DNA of 64,000 nt from Acidobacteriota bacterium (GCA_022826825.1 JAJDUD010000061.1:1-64000); one strand, 5' to 3'. Positions 50,517 to 60,528 are shown, numbered from the stretch's first letter. Notes: generated by a model not told the origin, from the sequence alone. Program-made: numbers and translations.

Positions 50517-53500
50517 GTGAGCGGGTTCGAGGCGCTCCTCGCCGCCGTCCGCGCCCGCCGGGAGGCCGGGGCCCGCCGGATCGGCCGCCTCTTCGGGCCG
50601 GCGCGGCTGGCCGTGGCGGCAGCCTGGGCCCGGGAGTCCGACCGGCCCCTCGTGTTCCTGACGGCGCACGACCGGGATCTGCTGACCGGCGCCGCCGACC
50701 TCGAGGTGCTGCTGGCGGCGCTCGGCGAAACGCGTCCCGTACTGCGCCTTCCCGGTCCCGCGGTGAACCCCTACGCGGGGGTGGCGCCGCACGCCGAGGT
50801 GTTGGCCCTTCGCGCCACGGCGCTTTCCGCCCTCGCGGCAAGCGGGGACCCGCCCCTGGTCATCGCGTCCGCGGCCGGAGCGCTCCGCCGCACGGCCGGA
50901 CCGGAACGTCTCCGGAACGCGGCAGTCCACATCCGGCAGGGAACCGATGCCTCCCCCGCCGGCATCGCGGCCGGGCTCACGGCGGCCGGTTATCGCTACG
51001 AGGACCCGGTGAGCGGGCCGGGGGACTTCGCCCGCCGCGGGGGTATCGTGGACTTCTTTCCCGTGGACCGGGAACTGCCCGTCCGCATCGAGTTCGGCTT
51101 CGAGGGGATCGAGAGCATCCGCGAGTTCGAAGTGGACACCCAGCGCGCGGGCGACCACCTCGCGCGGCCGGAGGCCGTGTCCGTGCCGCCATCGTGGGAG
51201 TGGATCGGCGCCGAGCTGGACGAAGGACCGCATCCCGCGTTCCGGCTTCCCGGTTCCCCCGGGTTCGAGAGCGGCTTCGACGCCTACCTCGAGGGCGCCG
51301 AGGTGATCGTGGACGAACCGGACCGCTTCTGGGACGCCGCCGAAGCCGAAACGGCGCGCGTGGTGGACGCCCGGCTCGCCGCCAGGGAGTTCCGGGCGCG
51401 CGCCGCCGCCCCGCCGGAGCGGCTCCTGGTCTCCATCGAGGCGTTCCGGCAGCGGCTCGACGGGCCCCCGCCGGCCGGAGCCGTCGAACTGCGGGAACTG
51501 GAGGCCGCGGGTCCGGCGGCCGCCGGCAGTCAGGACCTGCCTGCCCGGCCCACCGACTCCTTCCGGGACCGGACCGGTGAGTTCCTGCATTCGCTGAAGG
51601 CGGCCGGAGACCCGCGGCGCACCGTGCACGTCTTCGTTCCCGGGGCTCCCGCCGCCGAGCGGTTCGCGTCCCGCGCGCGGGAGGCCGGCGCGCGCGTTCG
51701 CGACGGCGGCGTGTCGATGCCGGAGGAGACGCCGGGCGCCCTGCCGGCGCCGCCGCGGGTCTTCGTCCACGCCGGGCGGCTGAGCGCCGGGTTCGAGCTG
51801 CCGGAGCTTCACCTCCAGGTGATCAGCGGAGCGGCCATGGTGGCGGCGCCGCCGCGCACCCCCCGGCGCCGCGCCCGCTCCGGCAGTTTCCTCTCGGATT
51901 TCCGCGACCTGAAACCCGGCGATCCGGTCGTCCACACCGACCACGGGGTGGGCCGCTTCATCCGGATGACGCGCCTCGGGGAAGAGGAGAACGCGCCGGA
52001 GCTGGTCGAAATCCACTACGCGAAGGGAGGAAAGCTCTTCCTACCGGTGGACCGGCTGGACCTGCTCGAGAAGTACTCGGCGGGATCGGCGGCCGGAGCC
52101 CCGCCGCTCGACCGGCTGGGGGGCACGAGCTGGGTCCGGCGGCGGAAGCGCGTCGCGAAGGCCATGCGCGACATCGCGGGCGAGCTCATCCGGCTCTACG
52201 CGGCGCGCCGGAGGATCGCCGGCTACGCGTTCTCCCGCGACACCCCCGGGCTGGAGGAGTTCGAGGACGCCTTCGAATGGACCGAGACCGAGGATCAGGC
52301 GCGGGCGATCCGCGACGTGTTCGAGGACATGGAGTCGGAAGTGCCGATGGACCGGCTGCTGGCGGGCGACGTCGGCTTCGGGAAGACGGAAGTGGCGCTC
52401 CGGGCCGCGTTCAAGGCGGCGATGGAGGGGAAGCAGGTCGCCATCCTGGTGCCGACCACGGTGCTGGCCGCGCAGCACGCGCGGGTCTTCGAAGCGCGGT
52501 TCGCCGCCTTTCCGATCCGGGTGGCGCTCCTCTCCCGGTTCCGCACTCCCAAGCAGCAGAAACAGATCGTCGCCGGGGTTCGCGACGGAACGGTGGACAT
52601 CGTCATCGGCACTCACCGCCTGCTGTCGAAAGACGTGGCTTTTCGCGATCTGGGACTGCTGATCGTGGACGAGGAACAGCGTTTCGGGGTATCCGCCAAG
52701 GAGCGGCTGAAGGCGATGGCGCCCCAGGTGGACCACCTGGCGATGACCGCGACGCCGATTCCGCGCACCCTCAACATGTCGCTCTCCGGCATCCGCGACA
52801 TGTCGGTGATCGAGACGGCGCCCCGGGACCGGATGGCTATCCAGACCCACGTCCTGCCCTTCGATCCGGACCGGATCGCGGAAGCCGTCCGGCACGAACT
52901 CGCGCGCCGGGGCCAGGTCTATTTCGTGCACAACCGGGTCCGCTCGCTGCCGGCGATGGCGAAGCTCCTCGACCGGCTGGTCCCGGAGGCCCGCGTCCTG
53001 ATCGCCCACGGGCAGATGCGCGAGGCCGCGCTGGAGCGCACCCTGATCCGCTTCCAGGAGCACGAGGCCGACATCCTGCTCACGACCACCATCATCGAGA
53101 ACGGCATCGATCTGCCGCGGGTCAACACGCTGCTCGTGAACCGGGCGGACGCGTTCGGGCTCGCCCAGCTCTACCAGATCCGGGGCCGCGTGGGGCGGTC
53201 CTCGCGGCGCGCCTATGCCTATCTGCTCGTGCCCCAGGGAGCGCCGCTGGCGGATACCGCGCAGCCGCGCCTCGCCGCGCTGAGGGAGTTCAGCGAACTG
53301 GGCGCCGGGTTCCGGATCGCGGCGCTGGACATGGAACTGCGGGGCGCCGGCAACCTGCTGGGCGCCGCCCAGCACGGCCACCTGGAAGCGGTAGGGTTCG
53401 ACCTCTACTACCGGCTCCTCGAGGAAGCGGTCGCCGAGGCCCGCGGCGACCGTCCCCGGTCCCGCTGCGCCATGAACCTTCGCTTCCAGTTCCGCATCCC

Positions 53501-53885
53501 CGGAGACTGGCTGGAGGACGTCCGGCGCCGCATGTGGCTCTACAAGCGGTGCTCCTCCGCCGCCGACCTGGACACCCTGGACCGGCTCCGCGACGAAGTG
53601 CGCGACCGGTTCGGGGCCCTGCCGCCGGAAGTGGAACTCCTCTTCCAGCACGTGCGCCTCCGCATCCGGGCCGAAGCGCTCGGCTACACGGCGGTGATCC
53701 GGGAGGGCGATGCGCTCCGCTTCGAATCGGACGCGAAGGACCGTTCCTTCCGCTCTCCCCTCGCCCCGGGAGCGGGGCCGGCGGAGGTGCTCGGGTCGCT
53801 CCAGATGGCCCTTTCGGCCCTGGAGGCCGTCGCTCTCGGCCGGGAACCCGAGGGTCCACCTGACCGGAGGGCGACTCTGTCGTGA
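50517..53885 (+). CDS. mfd: Transcription-repair coupling factor Mfd
   Basis: 1122 residues. N-terminal UvrB-like region with VNPYAGVAPHAE and DFARRGGIVDFFPVD, the RNA-polymerase-interacting CarD-like domain (from about 460: LKPGDPVVHTDHGVGRF), then a SF2 motor: Walker A GDVGFGKTEVALRAAF (near 617), LLIVDEEQRFGV (motif II), TATPIPRTLNMS and ILLTTTIIENGIDLP, QLYQIRGRVGRSSRRAYAYL, and a C-terminal TRCF domain. It removes stalled RNA polymerase at lesions and recruits UvrA. Length is normal. Start GTG 50517; its stop overlaps the next gene (GTGA). Confidence 0.96.
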   Translation: MSGFEALLAAVRARREAGARRIGRLFGPARLAVAAAWARESDRPLVFLTAHDRDLLTGAADLEVLLAALGETRPVLRLPGPAVNPYAGVAPHAEVLALRATALSALAASGDPPLVIASAAGALRRTAGPERLRNAAVHIRQGTDASPAGIAAGLTAAGYRYEDPVSGPGDFARRGGIVDFFPVDRELPVRIEFGFEGIESIREFEVDTQRAGDHLARPEAVSVPPSWEWIGAELDEGPHPAFRLPGSPGFESGFDAYLEGAEVIVDEPDRFWDAAEAETARVVDARLAAREFRARAAAPPERLLVSIEAFRQRLDGPPPAGAVELRELEAAGPAAAGSQDLPARPTDSFRDRTGEFLHSLKAAGDPRRTVHVFVPGAPAAERFASRAREAGARVRDGGVSMPEETPGALPAPPRVFVHAGRLSAGFELPELHLQVISGAAMVAAPPRTPRRRARSGSFLSDFRDLKPGDPVVHTDHGVGRFIRMTRLGEEENAPELVEIHYAKGGKLFLPVDRLDLLEKYSAGSAAGAPPLDRLGGTSWVRRRKRVAKAMRDIAGELIRLYAARRRIAGYAFSRDTPGLEEFEDAFEWTETEDQARAIRDVFEDMESEVPMDRLLAGDVGFGKTEVALRAAFKAAMEGKQVAILVPTTVLAAQHARVFEARFAAFPIRVALLSRFRTPKQQKQIVAGVRDGTVDIVIGTHRLLSKDVAFRDLGLLIVDEEQRFGVSAKERLKAMAPQVDHLAMTATPIPRTLNMSLSGIRDMSVIETAPRDRMAIQTHVLPFDPDRIAEAVRHELARRGQVYFVHNRVRSLPAMAKLLDRLVPEARVLIAHGQMREAALERTLIRFQEHEADILLTTTIIENGIDLPRVNTLLVNRADAFGLAQLYQIRGRVGRSSRRAYAYLLVPQGAPLADTAQPRLAALREFSELGAGFRIAALDMELRGAGNLLGAAQHGHLEAVGFDLYYRLLEEAVAEARGDRPRSRCAMNLRFQFRIPGDWLEDVRRRMWLYKRCSSAADLDTLDRLRDEVRDRFGALPPEVELLFQHVRLRIRAEALGYTAVIREGDALRFESDAKDRSFRSPLAPGAGPAEVLGSLQMALSALEAVALGREPEGPPDRRATLS

Positions 53886-54838
53886 TCCGGTTCCCCGCCG
53901 CGGCGATCCTCCTGCTGGCGCTCGCCGGCGCGAGCTGCGGCAACCTTTCCGAGGACGCGGACCTCGTGGTCGTCTCGGTGGGCGGGCGGGAGGTGACCCG
54001 GGGCGCCCTCGACCGGTTCATCGCTTCCCGGACGGGGCTCGGCACCACGCTCGACGCTCCCCTGCTCAGCGCCCTCGTCGAAGAGCTGGTCCGGGAGCAA
54101 CTCCTGGTGATCGCCGCGGAGGAAGAAGGCGTCGAGGTCTCCTTGGTCCAACTGCTCGAGGAGACCTCCGCCCTGCGGCGCGGGCCGGGTCCGGACGTCA
54201 TCCGGACCGACGGCGGGACCGTCGCGCCGGAGACCTCCCCCGGCGAGACGGAGGGGCCGGACGACGACTGGTTGCGCTCGCAGGTGAGGGACCGGCTCAT
54301 GGTGGACCGGCTCATGGACACGGTCGTGCTGGCCGGCGTCGAGGCTACGGACGAAGCCCTGCAACTGGAGTTCGAGGCGAACCGGGCCTTCTACGCGCGT
54401 CCCGAAACCGTCACCCTCTCGGAACGGCGGTTCGAAGACCGGGACAGTGCGCAGGCCGCCGCGCAGCTCCTCCGTCAGGAACGCCGGTCCAGCGAGGATG
54501 AGGAAGCCGGCGACCCCTTCCTGCCGGTCGGCACGTTCCGGCGCGGCGAACTGCCGGACGCCGTGGACGAGGCCGTCTTCGTCCTCGATCCCGGGGAGAC
54601 CACCGACGCGGTCGAGACCACGGCGGGGTTCCGGATCTTCCGGGTGGACCAGAAGCTTCCCGCCGCATCGCTCGAGTTCGAAGAGGTGCAGGACGTGGTC
54701 CGGCTCACGGTTCTCCGCCAGGAGGCCGACGCCCGGGTCCAGGCCCTGCTCGAGGACCTCCAGAACCGCCATCGCATCCTCATTCACACCGACAACCTGG
54801 CGTTCCCCTACGTCGGGGTGCTCCCCAGGGCGGAGTGA
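53882..54838 (+). CDS. PpiC/SurA-type lipoprotein foldase
   Basis: 318 residues with a lipoprotein leader (LLLALAGASCGN). The N-terminal part (VVVSVGGREVTRGALDRFIASR) and a long helical SurA_N-like region are followed by a parvulin-type domain: FYARPETVTLSERRF...AQAAAQLL...VGTFRRGELPDAVDEAVFVLDPGET...FRIFRVDQKLP. It would assist outer-membrane protein folding. It overlaps mfd by 4 bases and precedes a second such gene. Confidence 0.82.
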   Translation: MIRFPAAAILLLALAGASCGNLSEDADLVVVSVGGREVTRGALDRFIASRTGLGTTLDAPLLSALVEELVREQLLVIAAEEEGVEVSLVQLLEETSALRRGPGPDVIRTDGGTVAPETSPGETEGPDDDWLRSQVRDRLMVDRLMDTVVLAGVEATDEALQLEFEANRAFYARPETVTLSERRFEDRDSAQAAAQLLRQERRSSEDEEAGDPFLPVGTFRRGELPDAVDEAVFVLDPGETTDAVETTAGFRIFRVDQKLPAASLEFEEVQDVVRLTVLRQEADARVQALLEDLQNRHRILIHTDNLAFPYVGVLPRAE

Positions 54839-54847
54839 CTTTCGTCC

Positions 54848-54892
54848 CGGCCCGGAACGCCGGTCTCCAGACCGGCGGTCCTGACACCGCAC
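54848..54892. repeat. REP-like palindromic repeat
   Basis: GGAACGCCGGTCTCCAGACCGGCGGTCCTG: one hairpin of the dispersed family, between the two foldase genes. Confidence 0.7.
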
Positions 54893-54911
54893 TAGAATGC
54901 GAGGTCCGGTC

Positions 54912-55919
54912 ATGACGCGCTTCCTCTTCCGCAGCGGACTCGCCGCCGCCCTGTGCCTGGCCGGTGTCGCCGCGCCCGCGCAGGACAACCCGCCGGGTGG
55001 CGCCGAAGTGGTGGATCGCGTCGTCGCCCTCGTCAACGGGGACATGATCACGCTCAGCGAGCTGGAGCGGCAGGTCGTCATTCAGGCGGAGCGTCTCGGT
55101 GTCCCCGACGATCCCGAGGTCCAGGCCACCTTCCGGAGATCGGTCCTCGAGGGGATGGTGGACAACACGCTGATCCTGCAGGTCGCCGACCAGCGCGGCC
55201 TTCGGGTTCCCGACCGGTATTTCGACGAGTGGAAGGAAGCGACCATCAAGGAGATGAACCTCCCCGACGAGGCGGAATTCATCCGGCAGGTGGAGCTTCA
55301 GGGATCGAACATCGAAGAGCTGAAGAAGCAGTTCCTCGAGGGTGTTCTCATCCAGGAGATTCGCCGCCAGGACATCGAGGAGCGGGTCCAGATCAGCGAA
55401 CCGGAAATCGAGCAGCGCTACCGCGAGAACGTGGACGAGTTCATTCGCCCGCCGCAGGTACGGCTGCGCGAGCTGGTCATCCACGTCAGCGAGGCCGGCG
55501 AAGCGGAGGCGCAGGGACGCCTCGCGGAGGCCCGGCGCCTGATCGCAGCGGGCACCGACTTCGGGGAGGTGGCGAAGGTGCGGTCGGAGTCCGGCTCGGC
55601 GGAGAGCGGCGGGGACCTCGGTCTCTTCCTGGTCAGGGAACTGGACGAATCCTTCCGCTCGGTGGTGGAGGAGCTGGAAACCGGGGCGGTGTCCGAACCG
55701 ATCCGGATCGGCGAGTCCCTCTACCTGCTGAAGGTGGACGAGCGGACCGAAGAGTCCACGACCCCGCTGGATGACGTGCGAAACCAGATCGCCGAGTCGC
55801 TCTACAGCGAGAAGATGGCGGCCGAAATGGAGAACTTCGTCCGCAATCTCAGGGAGCACTCCATCGTCGAGATCCGCCTCGACGAAACCGGCCCCACGAC
55901 CGAACCCCCCTCCCGGTAG
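54912..55919 (+). CDS. SurA-like peptidyl-prolyl isomerase
   Basis: 335 residues with a signal peptide ending near VAAPAQ. VVDRVVALVNGDMITLSELERQV is the SurA N-terminal start; then a long helical chaperone region, and one parvulin domain from about residue 180: VRLRELVIHVSE...GTDFGEVAKVRSESGSAESGGDLGLFLVRELDESFRS, closing with LYLLKVDER. One parvulin copy instead of the two of E. coli SurA. ATG 54912 is chosen because GAGG lies 8 bases before it. It works in the periplasm on outer-membrane proteins. Confidence 0.88.
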   Translation: MTRFLFRSGLAAALCLAGVAAPAQDNPPGGAEVVDRVVALVNGDMITLSELERQVVIQAERLGVPDDPEVQATFRRSVLEGMVDNTLILQVADQRGLRVPDRYFDEWKEATIKEMNLPDEAEFIRQVELQGSNIEELKKQFLEGVLIQEIRRQDIEERVQISEPEIEQRYRENVDEFIRPPQVRLRELVIHVSEAGEAEAQGRLAEARRLIAAGTDFGEVAKVRSESGSAESGGDLGLFLVRELDESFRSVVEELETGAVSEPIRIGESLYLLKVDERTEESTTPLDDVRNQIAESLYSEKMAAEMENFVRNLREHSIVEIRLDETGPTTEPPSR

Positions 55920-55944
55920 CACCAAGGCGCGGCGGCGTCCGTCA

Positions 55945-56155
55945 GCACCAGGAGCGCCGGCCTTCAGGCCGGCATCGCCCGCACAGCGGGCGAAACTCCC
56001 CCGGCTATTCCGCTACACGGCGCCGAGCCCCAACGGGGATAGCGGAACGCCGTCCCCGCTTGACACTTGGGGCGAGTCCACTGGGTGCATGTGGTCAGGG
56101 GAGTTTCGCGGCCTGCGGCCGCGATGCCGGTGTGAACACCGGCGCTCCTGGCACG
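55945..56155. repeat. Composite palindromic repeat
   Basis: GCCGGCCTTCAGGCCGGC, GCCCGCACAGCGGGC, GTTTCGCGGCCTGCGGCC and GCCGGTGTGAACACCGGC with intervening non-coding DNA, similar in order to 15900-16140 but with a changed middle part. No gene in 55920-56170. Confidence 0.75.
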
Positions 56156-56170
56156 TATGGGGGGAGCGCC

Positions 56171-57211
56171 TCACCCGCCCCGGGTGTGCATCTCGAGGTG
56201 GGGATCCTTGCGGAGGTCCCCGGCGGCAACGAGCGGCGTGCGCTGGTCGAGCGCCGCCCGCTCCTCGGCGCCCCGATCGGTCCGCCCCGACCAGGTGGAA
56301 GCGATCAACGCCTCCATCTCGGCGGCGGTCGCTCCGGCCCGGAGCGGGGCCCTCAGGTCGAGCCCTTCAGGCGCATAGAGACACCGGAACCACCGGCCGT
56401 CCGCGGTGACGCGGCTGCGGTCACAGGCGTGGCAGAACGGTTCGGAGACCGAGGCGATGATGCCGAAGACCCGGCCGTCGGGAATCCGGTAGCGGCGGGC
56501 CGGCGCGGTGGGGTCTACCGCGGGAACCGCTTCGACGCCTCCGTAGCGGTCCGCCATCGCCGCGCGGATGGCGTCCGCTTCGAACACCAGGTCCGGACGC
56601 CAGCCGGTGGCGCCCCCGACGTCCATGTATTCGATGAAGCGGATCTCACCGCGCTGCTCGGAGGCGAACTCGAAGAGGTCCACCAGCTCGTCGTCGTTGA
56701 ACCCCCGGATCACTACGGTGTCCAGCTTCAGCGGCCGCAGCCCCGCCGTATTCGCCGCGGCGATCCCGTCCCGGACCGCGTCCAGCCCGTCCCGCCGGGT
56801 GAGCGAGCGGAACCGGTCCGGCCGCAGCGTGTCGAGGCTGACCGTGATCCGGTGCAGCCCGGCTTCCTGGAGCGCCTCCGCCTGGCCGGCGAGGAGAATC
56901 CCGTTGGTGGTCAGGGCCACGTCCTCGATTCCCGGGACGACCGACACCAGCCGGATCAGCTCGGGCAGGTGGCGGCGGATCAGCGGCTCCCCGCCGGTGA
57001 TCCGGAGCTTTTGCACCCCGAGCGCCGCGAACCGCTCGACGACGAACGCCGTCTCGTCGAAGCTGAGCAGGTCCTTGCGGGGCAGCCACACGTACTCCTC
57101 CTCCGGCATGCAGTACTGGCAGCGGAGGTTGCACCGGTCGGTGACCGAGAGGCGCAGGCTCCCGAGCGGGCGCCGGAATCGGTCGAGAACGGGGGTGGAG
57201 TCGGAGGGCAA
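56171..57211 (-). CDS. moaA: GTP 3',8-cyclase MoaA
   Basis: 346-residue radical SAM enzyme, the first step of molybdopterin synthesis. Radical SAM cluster Cys27, Cys31 and Cys34 (DRCNLRCQYCMP); the TGGEPLIRRHL glycine motif; the second cluster in the C-terminal half, FCHACDRSRVTADGRWFRCL. The C-terminal GG tail needed for activity is present. Start appears to be TTG 57211, since no ATG or GTG precedes the conserved N-terminal segment. No other moa gene is in the window. Confidence 0.94.
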   Translation of the reverse strand: MPSDSTPVLDRFRRPLGSLRLSVTDRCNLRCQYCMPEEEYVWLPRKDLLSFDETAFVVERFAALGVQKLRITGGEPLIRRHLPELIRLVSVVPGIEDVALTTNGILLAGQAEALQEAGLHRITVSLDTLRPDRFRSLTRRDGLDAVRDGIAAANTAGLRPLKLDTVVIRGFNDDELVDLFEFASEQRGEIRFIEYMDVGGATGWRPDLVFEADAIRAAMADRYGGVEAVPAVDPTAPARRYRIPDGRVFGIIASVSEPFCHACDRSRVTADGRWFRCLYAPEGLDLRAPLRAGATAAEMEALIASTWSGRTDRGAEERAALDQRTPLVAAGDLRKDPHLEMHTRGG

Positions 57212-57259
57212 GGGGGAGAGCAGCCTACTACCCCGGCCGGCATGGCGGCCGGCACGCCT

Positions 57260-58072
57260 TCATTCGACGGCGAGCAACTCGACCTCGAAGAGCAGCGTTG
57301 CGTAGGCCGGAATCCGGGGCGGGCGGCCGGCGGCGCCGTAGGCCAGGTCATGGGGAATCACGATCCGCCGCTTCCCGTTCACGCGCATTCCCACGATGCC
57401 CAGATCCCATCCGGGGATCACCTCACCGACCCCCAGGGTGAACTCGAAGGGATCGTCGGCGGTCGTGGCATCGAAGGAAGCTCCCTTGTTCTCCGGGGCC
57501 AACAAGTCGTAGAGCCACCCCTGATAGGCCATCTGCAGCGAGCGTCCGTTCGTCGCTTCGGCGCCGTCACCCATCGCCAGATCGGTGTGTCCGAAGGCGG
57601 CCTCCGCTCCGGCCACGAGTTCCACCTCGAAGAGCAGGGTGGCGTTTCCGGGAACGACGGTCGTCCCCCGGGCGCCGAAACCGAGGTCGGGCGGCACGAC
57701 GATCCGGCGGACCCCTCCCACCCGCATCCCCTCCACGCCCCGGTCAATCCCGGGGATGACCTGTCCGACGCCCAGTCGGAACGGGAACGGTTCCGCGTTG
57801 GGGTTCGAGGCGATCTCGCGGCCCCGATTGCCGGAGGCCGCCGGGTCGTAGAGCCAGCCGGTGTATTCGATCGCGAGCAGCCAGCCTTCCTGCACCTCGG
57901 GACCCTCGCCCTCCGTGAGGTCGGTGAACCCGAAGGGCACCGCGAGCGGCGGGGCCGGCTCCGGCGGTTCGGGCGTCGTGGGCGTGGTGCCGTCGCCGCC
58001 GCAGCCCGCGAGGGCGCCGGCGGCGCCCAGGATCGCCCCGCGAAGGAGTCGCAGCCGCGAGGAACCTGTCAC
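57260..58072 (-). CDS. Two-domain FKBP-type peptidyl-prolyl isomerase lipoprotein
   Basis: 270 residues. Lipobox (L-A-G-C near 24), then two FKBP domains: GWLLAIEYTGWLYDP, FPFRLGVGQVIPGIDRGVEGMRVGGVRRIVVPPDLGFG; and LQMAYQGWLYD, FEFTLGVGEVIPGWDLGIVGMRVNGKRRIVIPHDLAYG. Both keep the Tyr, Ile-Pro-Gly-Trp/Ile-Asp and Tyr/Phe-Gly residues of the active site. Likely a periplasmic foldase. The start GTG lies 13 bases after the deacylase stop. Confidence 0.88.
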   Translation of the reverse strand: MTGSSRLRLLRGAILGAAGALAGCGGDGTTPTTPEPPEPAPPLAVPFGFTDLTEGEGPEVQEGWLLAIEYTGWLYDPAASGNRGREIASNPNAEPFPFRLGVGQVIPGIDRGVEGMRVGGVRRIVVPPDLGFGARGTTVVPGNATLLFEVELVAGAEAAFGHTDLAMGDGAEATNGRSLQMAYQGWLYDLLAPENKGASFDATTADDPFEFTLGVGEVIPGWDLGIVGMRVNGKRRIVIPHDLAYGAAGRPPRIPAYATLLFEVELLAVE

Positions 58073-58084
58073 CTTCCGTGTCCC

Positions 58085-59623
58085 TCAGCGCGCCAGAAAA
58101 ATGCCGGGGCGCGCGCCCGTGACAGCGCCGTCCGCGAACACGGTCTCGCCCCCGACCAGGACCCGGTGGATCCCGACCGAGAGCTCGTGGGGCGCCTCGG
58201 GAGTGGCCCGGTCGGAAACCGTCTCCGGGTCGAAGAGGACGAGGTCCGCGACCATCCCGGGAGCGATCCGGCCCCGGTCGGGGAACCCCATGTGATCGGC
58301 GGCGAGCGAGGTCATCCGCCGGACCGCCTCTTCGAGGCTCAGGATTCCCCGCTCGCGCACGAACTGGCGAATCGCCCGCGGAAACGAGCCGAAACCGCGG
58401 GGATGCGCGCCGAAGAGCTCCCCATCGGTACAGAGGTTGGCGTGCTCCCACGCGAAGAGGGCGGCGATGTCGTCCTCGGCCATGCTGGTCGCAATCACCG
58501 TTTCGACGCGGGTTCCGGGCTCGAAATCCGGAGCGGCGCGCATCGCCTCCGCCCGCTGGATCAGCTCCAGAAGGGTGACGGCGGGCTCCTCCCCGCGTTC
58601 CTCCGCGATGCTCGCGAGGGTGCGGCCGGCATAGGCGGGCTCCGGCGCATAGGTCGGAATCAGGATTTCCTCGGGCAGGGCCATCTGGGAGACCACGAAC
58701 CGGGACTCCTCGAGGTCGGTGAAGTCCCGCTCCGGGAACATGACGGTGAGCGTGGACAGCCAGTACGGGTAGGGATAGACGTCCAGCGTGATGTCCACAC
58801 CCTGGGCGCGCGCCTCGTCCAACCGCCCGAGGAGCCGCCGGGTTTCGCCCCAGTGGCTCCGGAGCGCGAGCTTCGCGTGGGTCAGTTTCACCGGCATCCC
58901 GGTCTCGGCGCCGATCCGGATGATCTCCTCCACCGCTTCCCAGAACCAGCGGTCCTCGCTCCGCAGGTGGCTGATGTAGCGGCCGCCGGCGGCCGCCGCA
59001 ACGTGGGCAAGCTCCAGCACCTCCTCGGTCGCCGAGTAGATGCCGGGGTCGTACTCGAGCCCGGTGCTCAGGCCCAGCGCTCCCGCGGCGAGGTCCGCTT
59101 CCAGCAGGCGCGCCATCGCGGCGACCTCCTCCGCGGTGGCCTCGCGGCGGAAGCCGGCGCCGAGCACGAGGGCGCGATAGGTGTTGTGCCCGCCGAAGCT
59201 CGCGACGTTCACGGTCGCCGGCGACGTTTCGAGCCGGCTCCGGAAATCGGCGAGCGGGTGAGGCGATCCCCCGTCCTGGCCGACCACCACGGTCGTGATG
59301 CCCTGGCTCACCGCCGCGGTGGCGTCCAGCCTCTCGAGGAGATCGAAATCGGCGTGGCTGTGGGTGTCGATGAACCCCGGCGCCAGTACCAGGCCTTCCG
59401 CATCGAGCAGGGTGTCTCCGGATAGCGGCCCGATGTCCGCACCCACCGCGGCGATGCGCCCCTCCACGATCCGGATCGTGCCGGCAAAACCCGGCGTTCC
59501 GGCGCCATCCACGATGCGGGCGTTCGTGATGGCGAGCCCCGGGGGTCCGCCGGGCTCGCATCCGGCAAGGGCCAATGCCAGCCATGCCAGCAACAACGCG
59601 CGAGCCCGCTCCGGACGGATCAT
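58085..59623 (-). CDS. N-acyl-D-amino-acid deacylase (amidohydrolase)
   Basis: 512 residues with a lipoprotein leader (LALALAGCEPGG). VLAPGFIDTHSHADFDLLE holds the HxH metal site, VVVGQDGGSPHPLADF and LGLSTGLEYDPGIYS are typical of D-aminoacylases, and KLTHAKLAL and HLRSED supply further metal ligands. The C-terminal GMVADLVLFDPETV is the amidohydrolase closing strand. It releases D-amino acids or D-dipeptides from N-acyl forms in the periplasm. Confidence 0.9.
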   Translation of the reverse strand: MIRPERARALLLAWLALALAGCEPGGPPGLAITNARIVDGAGTPGFAGTIRIVEGRIAAVGADIGPLSGDTLLDAEGLVLAPGFIDTHSHADFDLLERLDATAAVSQGITTVVVGQDGGSPHPLADFRSRLETSPATVNVASFGGHNTYRALVLGAGFRREATAEEVAAMARLLEADLAAGALGLSTGLEYDPGIYSATEEVLELAHVAAAAGGRYISHLRSEDRWFWEAVEEIIRIGAETGMPVKLTHAKLALRSHWGETRRLLGRLDEARAQGVDITLDVYPYPYWLSTLTVMFPERDFTDLEESRFVVSQMALPEEILIPTYAPEPAYAGRTLASIAEERGEEPAVTLLELIQRAEAMRAAPDFEPGTRVETVIATSMAEDDIAALFAWEHANLCTDGELFGAHPRGFGSFPRAIRQFVRERGILSLEEAVRRMTSLAADHMGFPDRGRIAPGMVADLVLFDPETVSDRATPEAPHELSVGIHRVLVGGETVFADGAVTGARPGIFLAR

Positions 59624-59699
59624 GCTACGTCTCCGACCCCGTCAGGGACGGTACCAGAGAATCCGGCGCTCCGCGGCCGGGAGGGCAGCACCATCCGCG

Positions 59700-60080
59700 C
59701 GGGTTTCGCGCTGACGCGCGATGCCGGCCGGAGGCCCCCACCGGGAGAAACGTCTATGCGCGCGTCCTCCTACGCACCCCGCTGGTCATGAAAATGGCGG
59801 AAACGGCTTGGAACGCCGACCTCTGGTCGGCACAGCGGGCCGAAGGCCCGCGGGCGACGCGCCGCTATTCGCCTTGGGCGACAGAGGTCCGGAAGCCTCT
59901 CCTCCGCCCGGTTGCACCGAGAGAGAACCATCCCGCCGGTCGGCTCCGTGCCGTGCGCTGCGCGGTCGCGCAGCGCGTGCCGACCGGAGGTCGGCGTTCC
60001 AAGCCGGCGGCGCCACCGAGGTGCTCGGCCGACCCGCCGGATTGCATTTTCACAGCAACTGGCCGGCGCTCCTGGGCGCT
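59700..60080. repeat. Large composite palindromic repeat island
   Basis: Close copy of 43640-43985, including CACCGGGAGAAACG, the CATGCGCGCGTCCTCCTACGC block, GGGCCGAAGGCCC, GCGCTGCGCGGTCGCGCAGCGC and GCCGACCGGAGGTCGGC. It fills the spacer between the deacylase and thioredoxin genes. Confidence 0.8.
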
Positions 60081-60083
60081 CCC

Positions 60084-60413
60084 CTATCCGATGAGGGCTT
60101 CGAGGCGGGCCGCCAGGTTGGCCTTCGACTGCACTCCCACGATCTGGCCGACGACCTCTCCCTTCTGGAAGAAGAGCAGCGTCGGAATGGAGCGGACCCG
60201 GAACTTCTCGGCGATCCGGGGTTCGTCGTCGACGTTCACCTTGCCGACCACCGCCCGGCCGTCGAAATCCTCGGCCAGTTCCGAGATCGCCGGGGCGATC
60301 ATCCGGCAGGGGCCGCACCACTCGGCCCAGAAGTCCACGAGGCTTGGCTGGTCGCCGCCCACCGTCTGGTCGAAATTGTCGCTTGTCAGTTCCAGCGCCT
60401 TGCCATCGGTCAT
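60084..60413 (-). CDS. trxA: Thioredoxin
   Basis: 109 residues, a classical thioredoxin. WAEWCGPC puts the redox pair at Cys33 and Cys36; the buried Asp is present in LVDFWAEWC, and the cis-Pro in RSIPTLLFF. It supplies electrons to ribonucleotide reductase and other targets. No signal peptide, hence cytoplasmic. ATG 60413 has a normal N-terminus. Its 3' end abuts the repeat island. Confidence 0.95.
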   Translation of the reverse strand: MTDGKALELTSDNFDQTVGGDQPSLVDFWAEWCGPCRMIAPAISELAEDFDGRAVVGKVNVDDEPRIAEKFRVRSIPTLLFFQKGEVVGQIVGVQSKANLAARLEALIG

Positions 60414-60528
60414 ACTTGGCTTTACTCCGGGGAATGGGTCCGCCGCTGGCGGTGTCAGGGATCGGTTTTCATTCTAGCCGGTGAGGTTTCGCCCGCCGCC
60501 TTGGGCGATACTAGGGCGGACAGGCGTT